From Oryzias latipes (taxonomy: Eukaryota > Chordata > Actinopteri > Beloniformes > Adrianichthyidae): a stretch of 64,000 bases of DNA. The DNA lies in assembly GCF_002234675.1 (NCBI RefSeq), contig NC_019864.2:10564129-10628128 (forward strand), given 5' to 3'. Positions 26,156 to 37,900 of the stretch are shown here, piece after piece. Each line of letters begins with the position of its first letter. Positions within the stretch are counted from its first letter, which is position 1. The position numbers and the translations under genes are program-made. The notes below the pieces were generated by a model that saw only the letters and a program-made list of their open reading frames with translations, did no database searches and was not told the DNA's origin.

Positions 26156-26935
26156 GAGAAACAACGTCTTAACTGTTGTGTTACTTCTTTAAAAGTAATA
26201 TATTTGATCTAAGTTTTAAAGTTTTTTTCTACAATCTATTTTGTCATCTGTAAAAGACAAGCGGTTCTGATCTTCGTCTTTATTTAAAATAAGGTTATAT
26301 CTGTCTGAAGTGTTTGCCACTTAATTCTACTAAATATAAATCATTAAAAGAAAAAAATATTTATTTTAAGAATGGAAAGTCTGTAACATCCAAGTGATGT
26401 TTGTTAAATATCAGCTTTTAGTCTTTAATACCACTGTCTTCTTTCTCATGAAAATGTGCATTAATGGTTTAAAAGCTGTTGAATTCAGAAAATAAACACA
26501 TAAAACCTACTTTTTCCTTTCTGTGTTTTCACATGTGTGCTTTTGATAATGTCAATTTAGTATAGGTTGCTGTGACTTTCACATTAAAAACTCCTGCATA
26601 TGCACAGTCTGAAGATGTCTTAGACATTTTCAGACCGAGAATGCAAGAGTTTTGAACACAGAAGCCCAAAACGCGCATTTGCTCAAGTTTACGTAGACTT
26701 TTCATTCAAACTGGCGGTATGAACGAGCGTTGTTGAAGGTGCTGTGAACATAGTTTGAAATGCTTTCCTAAACAGAAATCTAAATAAAAACAACTTTTTT
26801 AAGGAATTGTGTTTTGGTTTCTGCTTTCATTTCTAAATAAAATGTTTTTACAATCATTTTTCCTTTAATTGTTGTTGTGGTCTTATGTTTTCATGTTGGG
26901 TGATTTGCTGATGGGGTTTGCACTTCAGGGCCACC

Positions 26936-27110
26936 TTTACAGAATCAGAATCCTTTATTGTCATTATGCAGTGCACAATAAAAGTTTTTCCAGCAGCTCT
27001 TTTCAATTAATACCTATACAAGTAAGAATGACTGTACAGTAAAATATAATCGAATATTGCACAAAAAAACTTAAGATGCAGCAAGACCATGTCACAGTGT
27101 GTTGTCAGGG
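26936..27110 (-). mobile_element. LINE 3' tail, minus orientation
   Basis: The AGAATCAGAATCCTTTATTG start is the complement of the AATAAAGG...TGATTCT end seen at about 50200. Truncated, non-coding. Confidence 0.5.
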
Positions 27111-27117
27111 TTAGGGG

Positions 27118-28187
27118 GTTATGTTTGGTCCTTTTATTATTAATCAATTAATAATAATAATATTATTAATCAATTTTCTAGGATAGTTTCTGGAGAGTGG
27201 CAGTAGTTCAATAAAAATTTACATCTCAACCCTCTCAGCCTGCAATGCACCTTGGGGGAGGAGCTACTTGCACGTGGTCCACCTCCCATGGTTGCCGTAT
27301 AGAATAGCCCCCCCCCCCTCTCGGGTTTTAATTGCACCTTAGACATGCAAGGCCCTTGGCAGGGGGGGGGGGGGTGCTTGGACATCACTGCCAGCAAGCC
27401 GCAGATGTCCCCTTAGCGCCCTACCTGCAAATTTTAACCGCACCTTAGACATTATGGCCCCTTGGTTGGGAGGGTGAGGGGACATCACTGTGAGAAATCA
27501 GGAGATGTCCTCTTAGTACCCTACCCGCCAATTTTAACTGCATCCCCCTAGTACACACACCCTTTACCCCTCAAAATATACACTCCAATACAAACACACA
27601 TACTTGCACACACACACCATCACAAACACACATGTCCCTGTGGTGTGGGTTCTGGTCCTTGCTTCTGAGCGTTGGGCCTCGCCAAATTTCCATTTGTGGC
27701 TGAGCCTGGTCGGGCCATGTTTACCACACTTCTTGTGGATCCTCCTCTTACCCTGGGTGTCCTCCTCCTGGGCGGGGATGGATGGCCCCTGCCTTGCCCT
27801 TCCTGGACCAACCGTGGGCTGGGTGGGTGGCTGCCTAGAGCGCAGGGCGGGTCTCCCTTGGGGGGTCCTGGCTCGTGCCTAGGGTTGGGGTGGTGGAATG
27901 CCCAGAACTCCTGGGTGGTAGTTCATTCAGAGGGTTCATTCAGACATACCTCTGGTTTTTCCGAAGATTCATAACCCCTGTAGTCAAAATAGAATATGTC
28001 CAACACAAGAGGCCTTCAGCTTTCATCTTTTACCCAGCTGTTGGACATAAAAAAAAAAAAAACTTGCATCAGAGTTGTGGACTGGACTGTTGGCATGGAG
28101 TAAACCTGCCGACATTTCCCATCATCCTTTTGTATACTCTTTCCCGCTAGCTTAGAGGCTTTCACAACCCCAACTTAACATTAGCGG
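27118..28187 (+). mobile_element. MITE family 1 fragment split by an L1 3'UTR insertion
   Basis: Left MITE part (GAGAGTGGCAGTAGTTCAAT) ends near 27225 and the right part (CATCAGAGTTGTGGACTGGA) resumes at about 28066. Between them is an L1 3'UTR piece in plus orientation ending in a 14-A tail. Sequences TTACATC and TTGCATC at the borders may be its target duplication. Confidence 0.65.
27228..28064 (+). mobile_element. 5'-truncated L1 3'UTR copy, internally deleted
   Basis: It follows the 3'UTR of the L1 at 43935 (shared ATGGTTGCCGTAT, TTGCACCTTAGACATG, GAGATGTCC), then jumps to the terminal segment (TTCATTCAGACATACCTCTG ... GCTGTTGGACATAAAA). Frames over it are not genes. Confidence 0.75.
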
Positions 28188-28805
28188 CAGTGACGTGCAG
28201 TCAGGGGGAGGCAATATAGCTTCAAAATGCATAAATTAAATTAAATTATATTAAATCAATATAGTTTTTAAATGAAAAATAAAACATTGATTAATTTTTT
28301 TACATGTATATTCCATGATTACGTTTTACTGTGTGGGTTTTCAAAATTTCTTTGGTTAAAAAAAAGGGGGGGGGGGGGGATAATGTAGGATAAGGTGGCA
28401 CCATCCACTTGTTCCTCCCCTGAGCTGAACACACTGAGCTGCAGCTGACACATGCACTTCACTGTTTCAGTCTTTCTATTGTCAAAAAAGACCCTTTATT
28501 AAAAATGATTTAATTTGGTTATTTTTTGCAAACTGTCTGATTACATTGGTGCCAGTTTGTGACCTATTTAGTTTTTTTTATCCGTTAAAACATGCGCTTT
28601 AGGAGTATACTTGGTGAGGTCCGCTTGCCTCAAGGCAGAGGGCGCTGGTGATCTTAGAGAATGTGACACCGCAGCAAAAGAATAATAGAATTAGTGGTAG
28701 CAAGTCAAGTGCAGTCATCCAGTGTTTCTTTACTATTGTTTATAATTATTTTCCAAACGAAGGATTATGTCTCTAAACTCAGGAAATTAAGGAGACACGT
28801 CACTG
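28188..28805. mobile_element. hAT-like MITE candidate, 618 bp
   Basis: Perfect 10-bp inverted ends CAGTGACGTG and CACGTCACTG. No matching 8-bp flanking duplication is seen, so the borders or class may be wrong. Confidence 0.5.
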
Positions 28806-28909
28806 GTAGTGATAGAGAGACCTTGAAAACTATTGAAGCGATTCTGTAGCATAATTAAAAATAAAAGTCAAAACCAGAAATGCTTTTTCATTTTCAAAAT
28901 CTGGCTTCT

Positions 28910-30697
28910 GGGGCCTGTTTCAGAAAGGAGGTTCAACCAACTCTGAGGTTGAACTTGAACTCTGAGTTGGTCAATCGAGAGATTAACAACTCTGAGTTTT
29001 CTGTTTCAGAGAAGCTGATCAGAGTTAGGTCAATCAACTCTGAGTGGACTGATTCGGAGTTTAGCGTGCGCACCGCGACTATAAGAAGCCATTATCAATG
29101 GAGCGCAGATATCACGAGTCACCATGGCAACCGTGAAAAAAAGAGGTCTGCGTATTTTTCGCCAGCTGAACTTGACGTGCTGCTGCAGAGTTACAGTGAA
29201 TATGAGCACATATTCTGGAAGAAAAGCAACACCGCTGCATCTGCAAAACAGAGACAGTTAGCGTGGGAAAACATAGCTGCTCAAGTTAATGCCTAAGTTT
29301 GCATTTAAATCATTGTTATAAAATATTGGCTGTAATAACTTTCTAAATAGCGTAAGGTGTGAAATAAAAAATGGCAATATTTAGGTGTACTTTTGAAGTG
29401 TTATTCCTGGTGTAAATGCATGAAATGCTGCATAGTGTTCAGAACCAATCTGGGGGAAAAATGCATTTAATGTTGATAATGTTTAGAGGACTTTTTTGTT
29501 AACCTTCCCCTCTTGGTCAGTTTAATATTAATACATGCAATTGTGTTTTAAAAGGGAACTTTTGTCTACTGTTGAACCTTTCGCTGCGCGAAGACTTCTC
29601 CTTTCTTTTCTCTCGTCTTTCCGACCGTGGTCAGAAGCGCAGGGGAGATTTCCTTCAGGGCCGAAGGGAATTCTCCTTCGGGGTTCACTTCCCGTTGGAA
29701 ACCCTCAACCTCCAGAGCGGATTAAGAATGACCCCAAAACAGTTATTCTGGGAATGACACCTTCTCTTTACTTAACTAAGTGCTCCGTCCTCCGAACACA
29801 CAATATATTCCACGCACACACCTCCGCTCTGTGCTCACACCCCCCCCCCCCATCAGCACCTGCACTCGCACCCCGCTCAGCACACACACACTGCAACACT
29901 ACCCTTGTATTGATCAAGTGGTATAGGTTTATATGGGATTAAGAAAGTAAGCAGTACTAGCAAATTGTGTTTCCAAAAAGTAATTGTTACATTAATCTAA
30001 TTCAATGTCCCTGATTTCATTTTCATGTAGATGCAATCCTGCAGGAATTAAAAGAACATGGCAGCAGCTAAAAATGAAGTATAAAAACATAATTCAATCA
30101 GGTCAAATATGAGCATGTCATGGATGTAGGCTTTGTTGACAATATTTGACGTATGAAACATCTACATAGCAATATCTAATGTTGTTTTCATTGTATATAT
30201 GTAATTGACTGCAACGAAAAACGGTAACGCTCAAACAAAAACGTATGGAGAAATGACAAAATATTGAGTCTTCTCAAAATCCTCGTACGAGGTAAATATA
30301 ATTCTCTACGAATTAATGCAGCCTCCTCGTCTATTGGGTCCTCCAAAAAAGAACAAGCCATTCTTGTCACTTAGACAGTCTCTGTGTGACGGAAATGTGG
30401 GCAATGAAGGTTAAAGCGAAAAATACCACTTCGTCTTTAAAAAGGGGAGGGGACCGGCAGAAACCTTGAGTTTGGAGAATAAAACCTGCTCCCGACCAGG
30501 TTAGGTTCACAGCATAAGTAACCATGGACACTGACTCCGAGTATAAGTTACCTCTCTTTCAGAAACGGGTTTGACTTACTCTGCTTTCTCTGGTTTAACA
30601 AACCTCCCATTCTGAAATGGAAAACCCAGGGTTTCCCTGATTCCAGGGTTAACGCACTCAGAGTTTACACTTAACCTCCTTTCTGAAACAGGCCCCT
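28910..30697 (+). mobile_element. Harbinger-like element, second family, 1788 bp
   Basis: Inverted ends GGGGCCTGTTTCAGAAAGGA (continuing GGTT) and its exact complement ending at 30697 match over at least 24 bp, with an extra AACTCTGAGTT motif repeated subterminally at both ends. Contains a Myb/SANT-like remnant and no nuclease. Confidence 0.85.
29120..29296 (+). pseudogene. Myb/SANT-like fragment of the Harbinger element
   Basis: KKRSAYFSPAELDVLLQSYS ... KQRQLAWENIAAQVNA followed by a stop is the N-terminal half of the Myb/SANT-like protein common in fish Harbinger elements. The ATGGCAACCGTG start is one frame off, so a frameshift separates start and domain. Confidence 0.7.
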
Positions 30698-30715
30698 GGT
30701 TTCTCTGGTTTATCT

Positions 30716-30742
30716 TTATTTATTTATTTATTTATTTATTTT
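30716..30742. repeat. (TTTA)n microsatellite
   Basis: Six or more perfect TTTA units. Confidence 0.9.
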
Positions 30743-31049
30743 CCACTGGTGTTTGTCTTTGTGTATTTTATTGTGTGGGGCTAATTTAATGTATCTTATT
30801 GTATTTTATTGCATTTGATTTTGTTTTTATGTACAGCACCTTGAGCTGTCTTTGCTGTCATGAAAGGTGCTATATAAATAAAATTAATTTGAATTTGAAA
30901 ATGAAGCTGTGTTTTTTGGCTCAAAATTAAAATGAAAAAGCAATCCGCTAAAATGCTTTTTCATTTTCTTCTTCAACACTGCTTATTGTGTCACTTAATT
31001 AAAATGTTAATGAAAATGTTATTTGGTATTTCATTTTCAAAAAGTTATC

Positions 31050-31312
31050 TGGGGCACCCCTGAGGTTTCTTCGTTTTTTCGGGAATATGTTGTTTTTAGG
31101 AGTTTTTCCTAACCGCGAAGAGGGCAGGTATGCCAGTTTAGTTTAGTCCGTTTGTTAGTTCATTTTAGTATTTTCCTATGTAATTGTATTCATGATCCTT
31201 TTGATTGTATGTTTCACTTTTGCAATTACCGATACAAAGCCCATCGAAACGACTGTTGTTGTGACTTTGGGCAATACAAATAAAATTGAATTGAATTGAA
31301 TTGCATTAAATG
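31050..31312 (+). mobile_element. L2/Rex-like LINE 3' tail
   Basis: CCTGAGGTTTCTTCGTTTTT, AGGAGTTTTTCCTAACC and the final AATAAAATTGAATTGAATTG match the end of the LINE at 39280-42177. No coding part. Confidence 0.8.
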
Positions 31313-31579
31313 CGTAGCAAAATTCATTTAGAAATGTTTAATTTGACAATTAATATGAATTAACAGAAATGCTTTTGTAATTTTCAAAATGTAACTACAT
31401 CAATGACGCGAAATTAAAATGAAAACTCAATCATTAACAATGCTTTTTCCTTTTTTACTTTAAAACTGTGACAAAATAAGCAGTGTTGAAGAAGAAAATG
31501 AAAAACCATTTCTGGTTTTGACTTTTCTTTTTAATTATGCTTCCATAGAAACTGAAGGAAGAAAAGGAACACTTCTACA

Positions 31580-32168
31580 TTTTTTCTTTTAACTTGTCCT
31601 GTCCAACAGCTAGGCAGGCAGATGAGAGCTAAAGGCCTCTTGTGTTGGACATATTTTACTTTAACAATGGGGGTTATTAATCTTCAGACAAACCAAAGGT
31701 ATGTCTGAATAAACCCCTTTTGTAATTGACGTTTGAAAATCTTTGGTGTTGGACCGGACGGAAAAGGAAAGAAGGGAAGAAGAGAGAGGGATGTTAGAGA
31801 TAGGGGGGGGGGGGGGGGTAGGAGGATGATAATAGGAGGGGAGGGGGGATAAGACAATGAAGCAGCATAAAGCAATAAGTTTACTGGTTGTTTATCATTA
31901 CGGTAAGGTTCAAATGTAGTAAAAAAAAGGGCGGGGCCTGTCCACACACACACTCAAATGTTATCAACACACCTGCTAGCTGCAAAAATGTCCACATGTC
32001 AACATGTACACAATACAGATAGTGTTCACACACACATACTTATGCCTTAAAACCAACTAGTGTGAAATCTTTCATTCATTCAATCACGCAAACTATTAGT
32101 GCAGAGGTGAGCTAACACCTGTGCTCAGGTGAGTGTTTATGTTCTTCTAAAATGGATGGAGGAATGTG
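31580..32168 (-). mobile_element. L1 3'UTR end, minus orientation
   Basis: The complement of the L1 tail at 46880-47498 (TTGTCCTGTCCAACAGCTAG, AGACAAACCAAAGGTATGTC, AAATGGATGG). The middle G-rich part is missing. It contains a poly(G) run at 31803-31818. Confidence 0.75.
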
Positions 32169-32924
32169 TAAAGAAGACCGCGGTCAAGTGAGCCGACATC
32201 TGTGGAAGTGCGGTCTCGCTAGCCGTCACTGACTTTTTGCATGCACAATTACATAACAGTTTAGGGTACACGCGCCCAGCGAGCCGAAAAGACGGTATAA
32301 AGCGCTAATATCATTATGTCACAGTTACCCATCCTCAAATAACATGTACTGTGCTCAGAAATCAATGAGAGCTATTGCAAGCCCTATATTGTCATTTGAT
32401 GTACAAATGTATTCATTTAGATTGCATGTATGTTCATTCCATAATAAACTACCAGAAATAACGTGTTTTGTTTGAAATATAATCAATCAGACAGATTCTA
32501 AAAGTGAGATTTAACACTAGGAAGAGTGTTTTGTGAGTTGTTGAGCTTGTCATGAAATGGAAACAAACAGAAATGAAGATACTCAGTGTAAAAGGGCACA
32601 TCTGTCATATGTCAAATCTTTCTAAAGTTGCTTCATTTAAGGTGACACAAAACTTTCACTGGATTATTGTTGGTAGTGATGTTCATGATCATCACAGCAA
32701 GTTTGAAGGAAAATGACTGGAGACCATTAGAGATAGGTTGAAAAAGGTTGAAATGAAATTTTAAACAACACAGTTTAACTGTTGTCAATCTAATGGTGAC
32801 TGAGCTACTCTTTAAGTGTCATGTGTTTGTAAATCTGACTGATAGATAACATTAGTGCCTCACCTGTGCTGAAACTCACCACACGTATCTGATTAGCGGT
32901 ACAATAAAAATGTACTTTTTGTAC
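32169..32924. other. No gene recognised
   Basis: Spacer between the arms; short frames only. Confidence 0.5.
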
Positions 32925-33112
32925 CAGTTGCAAGCTCAGACGAGGAAAGCAAAGTCGTATGCGGATCTATTTTTCTGCAAGTGGATGCATCAGAATGGAG
33001 CAGAGAAGGGAGCTTGTGCCTGCAGACTGTAGGTCCTGCTTCACATCTAGAAGTTTTTTCCAACAGCATTTTTTCGTCTGCTCCTGATTCACATCAATTT
33101 GAATAAAGAAAT
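32925..33112 (+). mobile_element. MITE family 1 internal fragment
   Basis: GCAAGTGGATGCATCAGAAT ... TTGAATAAAGAAATA matches the body of the copies at 6850 and 16113. Confidence 0.55.
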
Positions 33113-33410
33113 ATTTGGGCGGTTGAGCAGGTCATCCATTGATAAAAAGGTTGGCAGTTCGATCCCTGCTTCCTCCAGTCAACGGTCGTTGTGTCCTTGG
33201 GCAAGACACTTCACTCTCCCTGCCTTCAGTGTGGCTCCACTGGTGTGTGAATGTGCATGAGTGTCCTGGCGATGGTCAGAGGGACTGTAGGTACGAACTG
33301 GCAGCCACGCCCCTGACATCACCGAATATGAATAATGAATTAATCATGGAAACATTGTAAGTGCTTTGAGTGTCTGGAAAAGCGCAGATAAATCTAACCC
33401 ATTATTAATA
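33113..33410 (+). mobile_element. V-SINE-like tRNA-derived SINE, copy 1
   Basis: A B-box-like GGCAGTTCGATCCCTGC is followed by GTCCTTGGGCAAGACACTTC and, at the end, GTGCTTTGAGTGTCTGGAAA. These are hallmarks of the fish V-SINE group. It abuts the MITE fragment before it. Confidence 0.75.
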
Positions 33411-33518
33411 TTAGAAATGCAAATGCAAACTTAAATTTCTGTATACATGGAGTCATGCCCATGACTATCTCTGATTGGGTTTAACCAAGAAGATGGGCTG
33501 AAATGCATTAAAACATAT

Positions 33519-33775
33519 GGGCGGCCATGGTGCAGTGGTAGGGCGGTCAACCCATGATCATAATATTGCAGGTTCAATTCCCACTTTGCACGCCCATGAG
33601 TCAAAGTGTCCTAAGGCATGACACTGAACCCCACCATGCCTCTGGTGGTAGGTGGGCACCTGTGTTTGGCAGCAGAGCAGCCACCAGTGTGTGTCACTGG
33701 GTGAATGGGTCTGTGACTGTAAAGCACTTTGTCCTTGTAGGTAGAAAAGCACTATATAAGTATACACCATTTGGC
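33519..33775 (+). mobile_element. V-SINE-like tRNA-derived SINE, copy 2
   Basis: A-box region TGGTGCAGTGGTAGGGCGG, B-box GGTTCAATTCCCAC, and 3' end GTAAAGCACTTTGTCCTTGT ... AAAAGCACTATATAAGT. Not a functional tRNA. Confidence 0.8.
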
Positions 33776-34560
33776 ATGAAGCACATTTAACCAAAAACAT
33801 GAATGTTATTGCTAACCCAAATGTATCTACTGCCATCAATAATATTATAATTCAAGACATACCTATGAAGTGATAATGGACATATTCTATACTAATCAGA
33901 AAACATCTTTGAAAAAAGGTATTTTTGCATTTAGATTTCCGTTTAGGAAAGCATTTCAAACTATGTTCACAGCACCTTCAACAACGCTCGTTCATACCGC
34001 CAGTTTGAATGAAAAGTCTACGTAAACTTGAGCAAATGCGCGTTTTGGGCTTCTGTGTTCAAAACTCTTGCATTCTCGGTCTGAAAATGTCTAAGACATC
34101 TTCAGACTGTGCATATGCAGGAGTTTTTAATGTGAAAGTCACAGCAACCTATACTAAATTGACATTATCAAAAGCACAAATGTGAAAACACAGAAAGGAA
34201 AAAGTAGGTTTTATGTGTTTATTTTCTGAATTCAACAGCTTTTAAACCATTTAATGCACATTTTCATGAAGAAAGAAGACAGTGGTATTAAAGACTAAAA
34301 GCTGATATTTAACAAACATCACTTGGATGTTACAGACTTTCCATTCTTAAAATAAATATTTTTTTCTTTTAATGATTTATATTTAGTAGAATTAAGTGGC
34401 AAACACTTCAGACAGATATAACCTTATTTTAAATAAAGACGAAGATCAGAACCGCTTGTTTTTTACAGATGACAAAATAGATTGTAGAAAAAAACTTTAA
34501 AACTTAGATCAAATATATTACTTTTTAAGAAGTGACACAACAGTTAAGACGTTGTTTCTC

Positions 34561-34943
34561 CTATAGCTGACAAACAATGAATGCATCACTAAAGCAGTCA
34601 TGCATCACCCTCCAGAGGCCGTTTCCAGTCATCACAGTGCAGCCTGTGTGCTGGATGGAGTCACCTGGCTGTCCCTTTTCCCATTTGGTAAAGGTCAGAC
34701 GTTGATTGTTCATGTCAACATGGAATTTCCCTTCTGCCGTTTTGTTGTTGACACTGATCCAGACGTCTTTGAAGGCGTCCCCAAACACCTCCATCAGTTT
34801 GCTGTTCTCGTCCTCATTCTGGGGCAGAGCCAGCTCCAGGCCTTGCTGGGAGCAGAACTCCACGGCTGTCTCAAAAGAACCGCTGTCCTTGTTGGACACA
34901 TAGAATTTCTGACCAACGTTCCAGAGGAACTGGAAGGTATTAG
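34561..34943 (-). CDS. Gene C CRD exon (C-type lectin domain)
   Basis: 127 residues plus stop. The four cysteines, QPG and WRV motifs and NKT sequon match gene B. Differences include NEDEN for NEEEN, NNQRLTF for NNQLLTF and TVMTGNG for TVLTGNG. Confidence 0.92.
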
Positions 34944-37900
34944 CTGGAAAAAGAGATGAAAATAATCAACTGATGTTTTAAGGAAGAAAGAAAAATATGG
35001 AAACAACCAGATCTGTTGAACAGACTTGATAAATGAATAAATTGCAGCTTTTTCCGGTTCCAAATAAAGCTGTAATGTTGAACATTGTCTTACCTAGTAT
35101 GCGCTGCTTTATCTTGATTACACTGTTCAGCAAAACGCTGATATCCGAGTCTAGATCAGAGACAAAAAAATGTAACATAAAACAAGTTAAAAAAACATGT
35201 ATTATAGAGCAATTAGTCTCATTATGGTTTCACGTGCCTTTCATCACATATGCGTGATTATAATATTTCTAAAGCCCCCTGCTCTGATCAGATTAACAAC
35301 ATCCCATATTTGGTCCCATTTCATATTTTTCTAGTGGTAGGTACATCAAAAGATGATTACCTGTTTTACAGATTCCGGGTGTTCCAGGGGATCCAGCTGG
35401 ACCTTGTTGTCCATGGGATCCAGGCTCACCAGGTGGCCCCTGTGGTCCAATTTCCCCATTTAAGCCCCGAGGTCCTTGATGTCCAGTTGCTCCAGGAGGT
35501 CCAATTGGTCCTGGCATTCCAATTGGTCCAGTTACTCCACGTCGAGTTCGTAGAAGTGAAGGTAATGGTGAACATGGTGGACCTGGTGGACCCATTTCCC
35601 CCTTCTCACCCTTCTCTCCCTTTCTACCCCGTTTACCCTTTTCGCCCTTTTCTCCCTTGTCTCCCTTATTTCCCTTGCAACCCTTTGGTCCAGGTGGTCC
35701 AGTGCTACCTTTGGGCCCCGGTGGTCCCCTGTTGCCCTGATCGCCCTTATAACCTTTTGGCCCCTGATTTCCAGCTGGTCCAGGAGGTCCAGATGGTCCA
35801 GGCGGTCCACATGGTCCTTGCGGTCCAATATCACCTTTCATTCCAGGTGATCCCTTATTTCCAGTTGGTCCTGGAGGTCCACTTGGTCCTCTTTCCCCCT
35901 TTGCACCTTTTGATCCAGAAGGACCTGGAGGTCCACATGGTCCAGGGGGTCCCTGTATTCCAGGCGTACCTTTTGGTCCTGGATAACCCTGTTGACCTTT
36001 TAAGCCTTTTGGTCCTGGAGGTCCCAATGGTCCAGGAGGTCCTTGTGTTCCGGGTTCACCATTTTCTCCCTTTGATCCCTTTTCACCTTTTTCACCTTTA
36101 TGTCCTTTTTCACCCTTTGGTCCCTGACTTCCAGGTGGTCCAGGTGGTCCTTGAGGTCCAGGGGGTCCCATGTAACCTTTTGATCCCTGTGGTCCTGGAG
36201 GTCCCATTTGACCCTTTGGCCCTTGTGGTCCCATGTAACCTTTTGATCCCTGTGGTCCTGGAGGTCCAGGTGGTCCAGGTGGTCCATTTGATCCTGGTGA
36301 TCCTTTTGGTCCCATGTCACCTTTTGATCCCTGTGGTCCTGGAGGTCCAGGTGGTCCAGGTGGTCCACTCGATCCTGGTGATCCTTTTGCTCCCTTTTCA
36401 CCTTTCAAATTCTGTGGTCCTGGAGGTCCCATTGGTCCTTGAGGTCCAGGTTGTCCTTTTTGTCCATTGTCACCTTTTTGTCCAGGTTGACCTTTAGGTC
36501 CATGTGGTCCACAAGGTCCTTCAGGTCCAATTGGACCCCACGGCCCTTCAGGTCCAGGTGGTCCCTCAGGTCCCATTTCACCCTTTGGCCCTTGTGGTCC
36601 CTCTTCACCTTCTGGTCCGCGACGCCCCTTTTTTCCGTTTCGACCCCTTGGCCCCCGAGGGCCCCTTAGACCCTTTTCCCCTTCTGGACCCTGTTCTCCA
36701 GGTGATCCCTGTGATCCTTTAGGTCCAGTTGCACCCTTTTCGCCTTTTTGTCCATTTTTTCCAGGACGTCCAGGTGGTCCATGTGGTCCAGGTGGTCCAC
36801 ATGGTCCAGGTGGTCCAGGTGGTCCCATTAGCACAGGTGGAAAATGGGGATCTGGGTTTGAATAAAGACAGAAGAGTAAAGTACAGCTGAAGCAGAGTGA
36901 AGAAAACCACTCAATCATTGCAACAGTTTAAAAGAAATTAATATGGCTCTTAATTATTACAATTATTACTATTATAATTATTATTATAATTAATTGAATC
37001 CTCTTTCTGACACTGACTTTCTCACAACAGAGAATCTTCATTTGGAGTTTAGGAGATCTTTCCTGCCCCGAGCTGATACCACTACTTTCGGAATAATTTT
37101 GAAAAGGATTCTCTACAGTTTCTAGTTTAACTACATGATCATAAAATGACCAGAAGTTGTGCGAGGTAGGTCAAATGGAAAATCTAAATTGTCCCTAAGT
37201 GTGAGTGTGACTGTGTGGTTGTGTTGCTATGTGATGGACTGGCAAACCTTCCAGGGTTGAACCTTTGCCCAATACTAGCTGGGATAGGCTCCAGCTACCA
37301 CCCAAAAGGATCAAGTGGTTTAATAAGATGGATGGATAGTTTTAGTGTTGGCACCCAAGAATGGTGTTGCTGTTGAAAAACGTTTCTTGTCATGAATGAG
37401 AGGGTTACTTTTCTGTGATCACCTATATTTTATATACTTTAAATAGTGTCAAATTCTTTGAGATGGCAGCAGTGGCGGTTCTACACTAACTTACTCCCTG
37501 GGCGAGTAACCCCACAGCCCCCCCCCCCCCCCCGCACCGCACACATACAAAATTTGACAACATCCTGTTGTGTTCCCTATCTTCTTTTTAGCAATTTTAC
37601 ATAAAAAATGCATGCATTTTCTAGACTCGTATTACAGGGGGGTCAAACTCAGTTACACAGGGGCCTAAGTTAAAAACACGCTTAAGGTTTTTGGCCGAAG
37701 AAGATAAAGATTTACTGAACACACTAAAGCTAAACTTTTAAACCTTTTAAACTGAACTTTTTTAACATAAATCTGAATAAAAACAGGAACACAAGTTAAC
37801 TTAAACCCTAAATAACTTGTAATATTTAGCTCTCCATAGAAATATATTCTGTCAAAATTATACAAATATGAACATGCTGCAGAACAAAACAAAGAAAGCC

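Larger units (their letters stand above)
28826..31556. mobile_element. Fold-back element with ~70-bp inverted ends
   Basis: The left end (AGCATAATTAAAAATAAAAG, TCAAAACCAGAAATGC, TTTTTCATTTTC) is repeated inverted at 31490-31556, and AAATGCTTTTTCATTTTC motifs recur inside (30945, 31435). A Harbinger element and an L2-like tail lie within it. Confidence 0.55.

Noticed and set aside
27604-27974. Overlapping frames in GC-rich sequence
   Set aside because: Lie in an L1 3'UTR copy.
33519-33600. Possible tRNA gene
   Set aside because: It is the tRNA-derived head of a SINE with a full SINE body and no foldable acceptor end.
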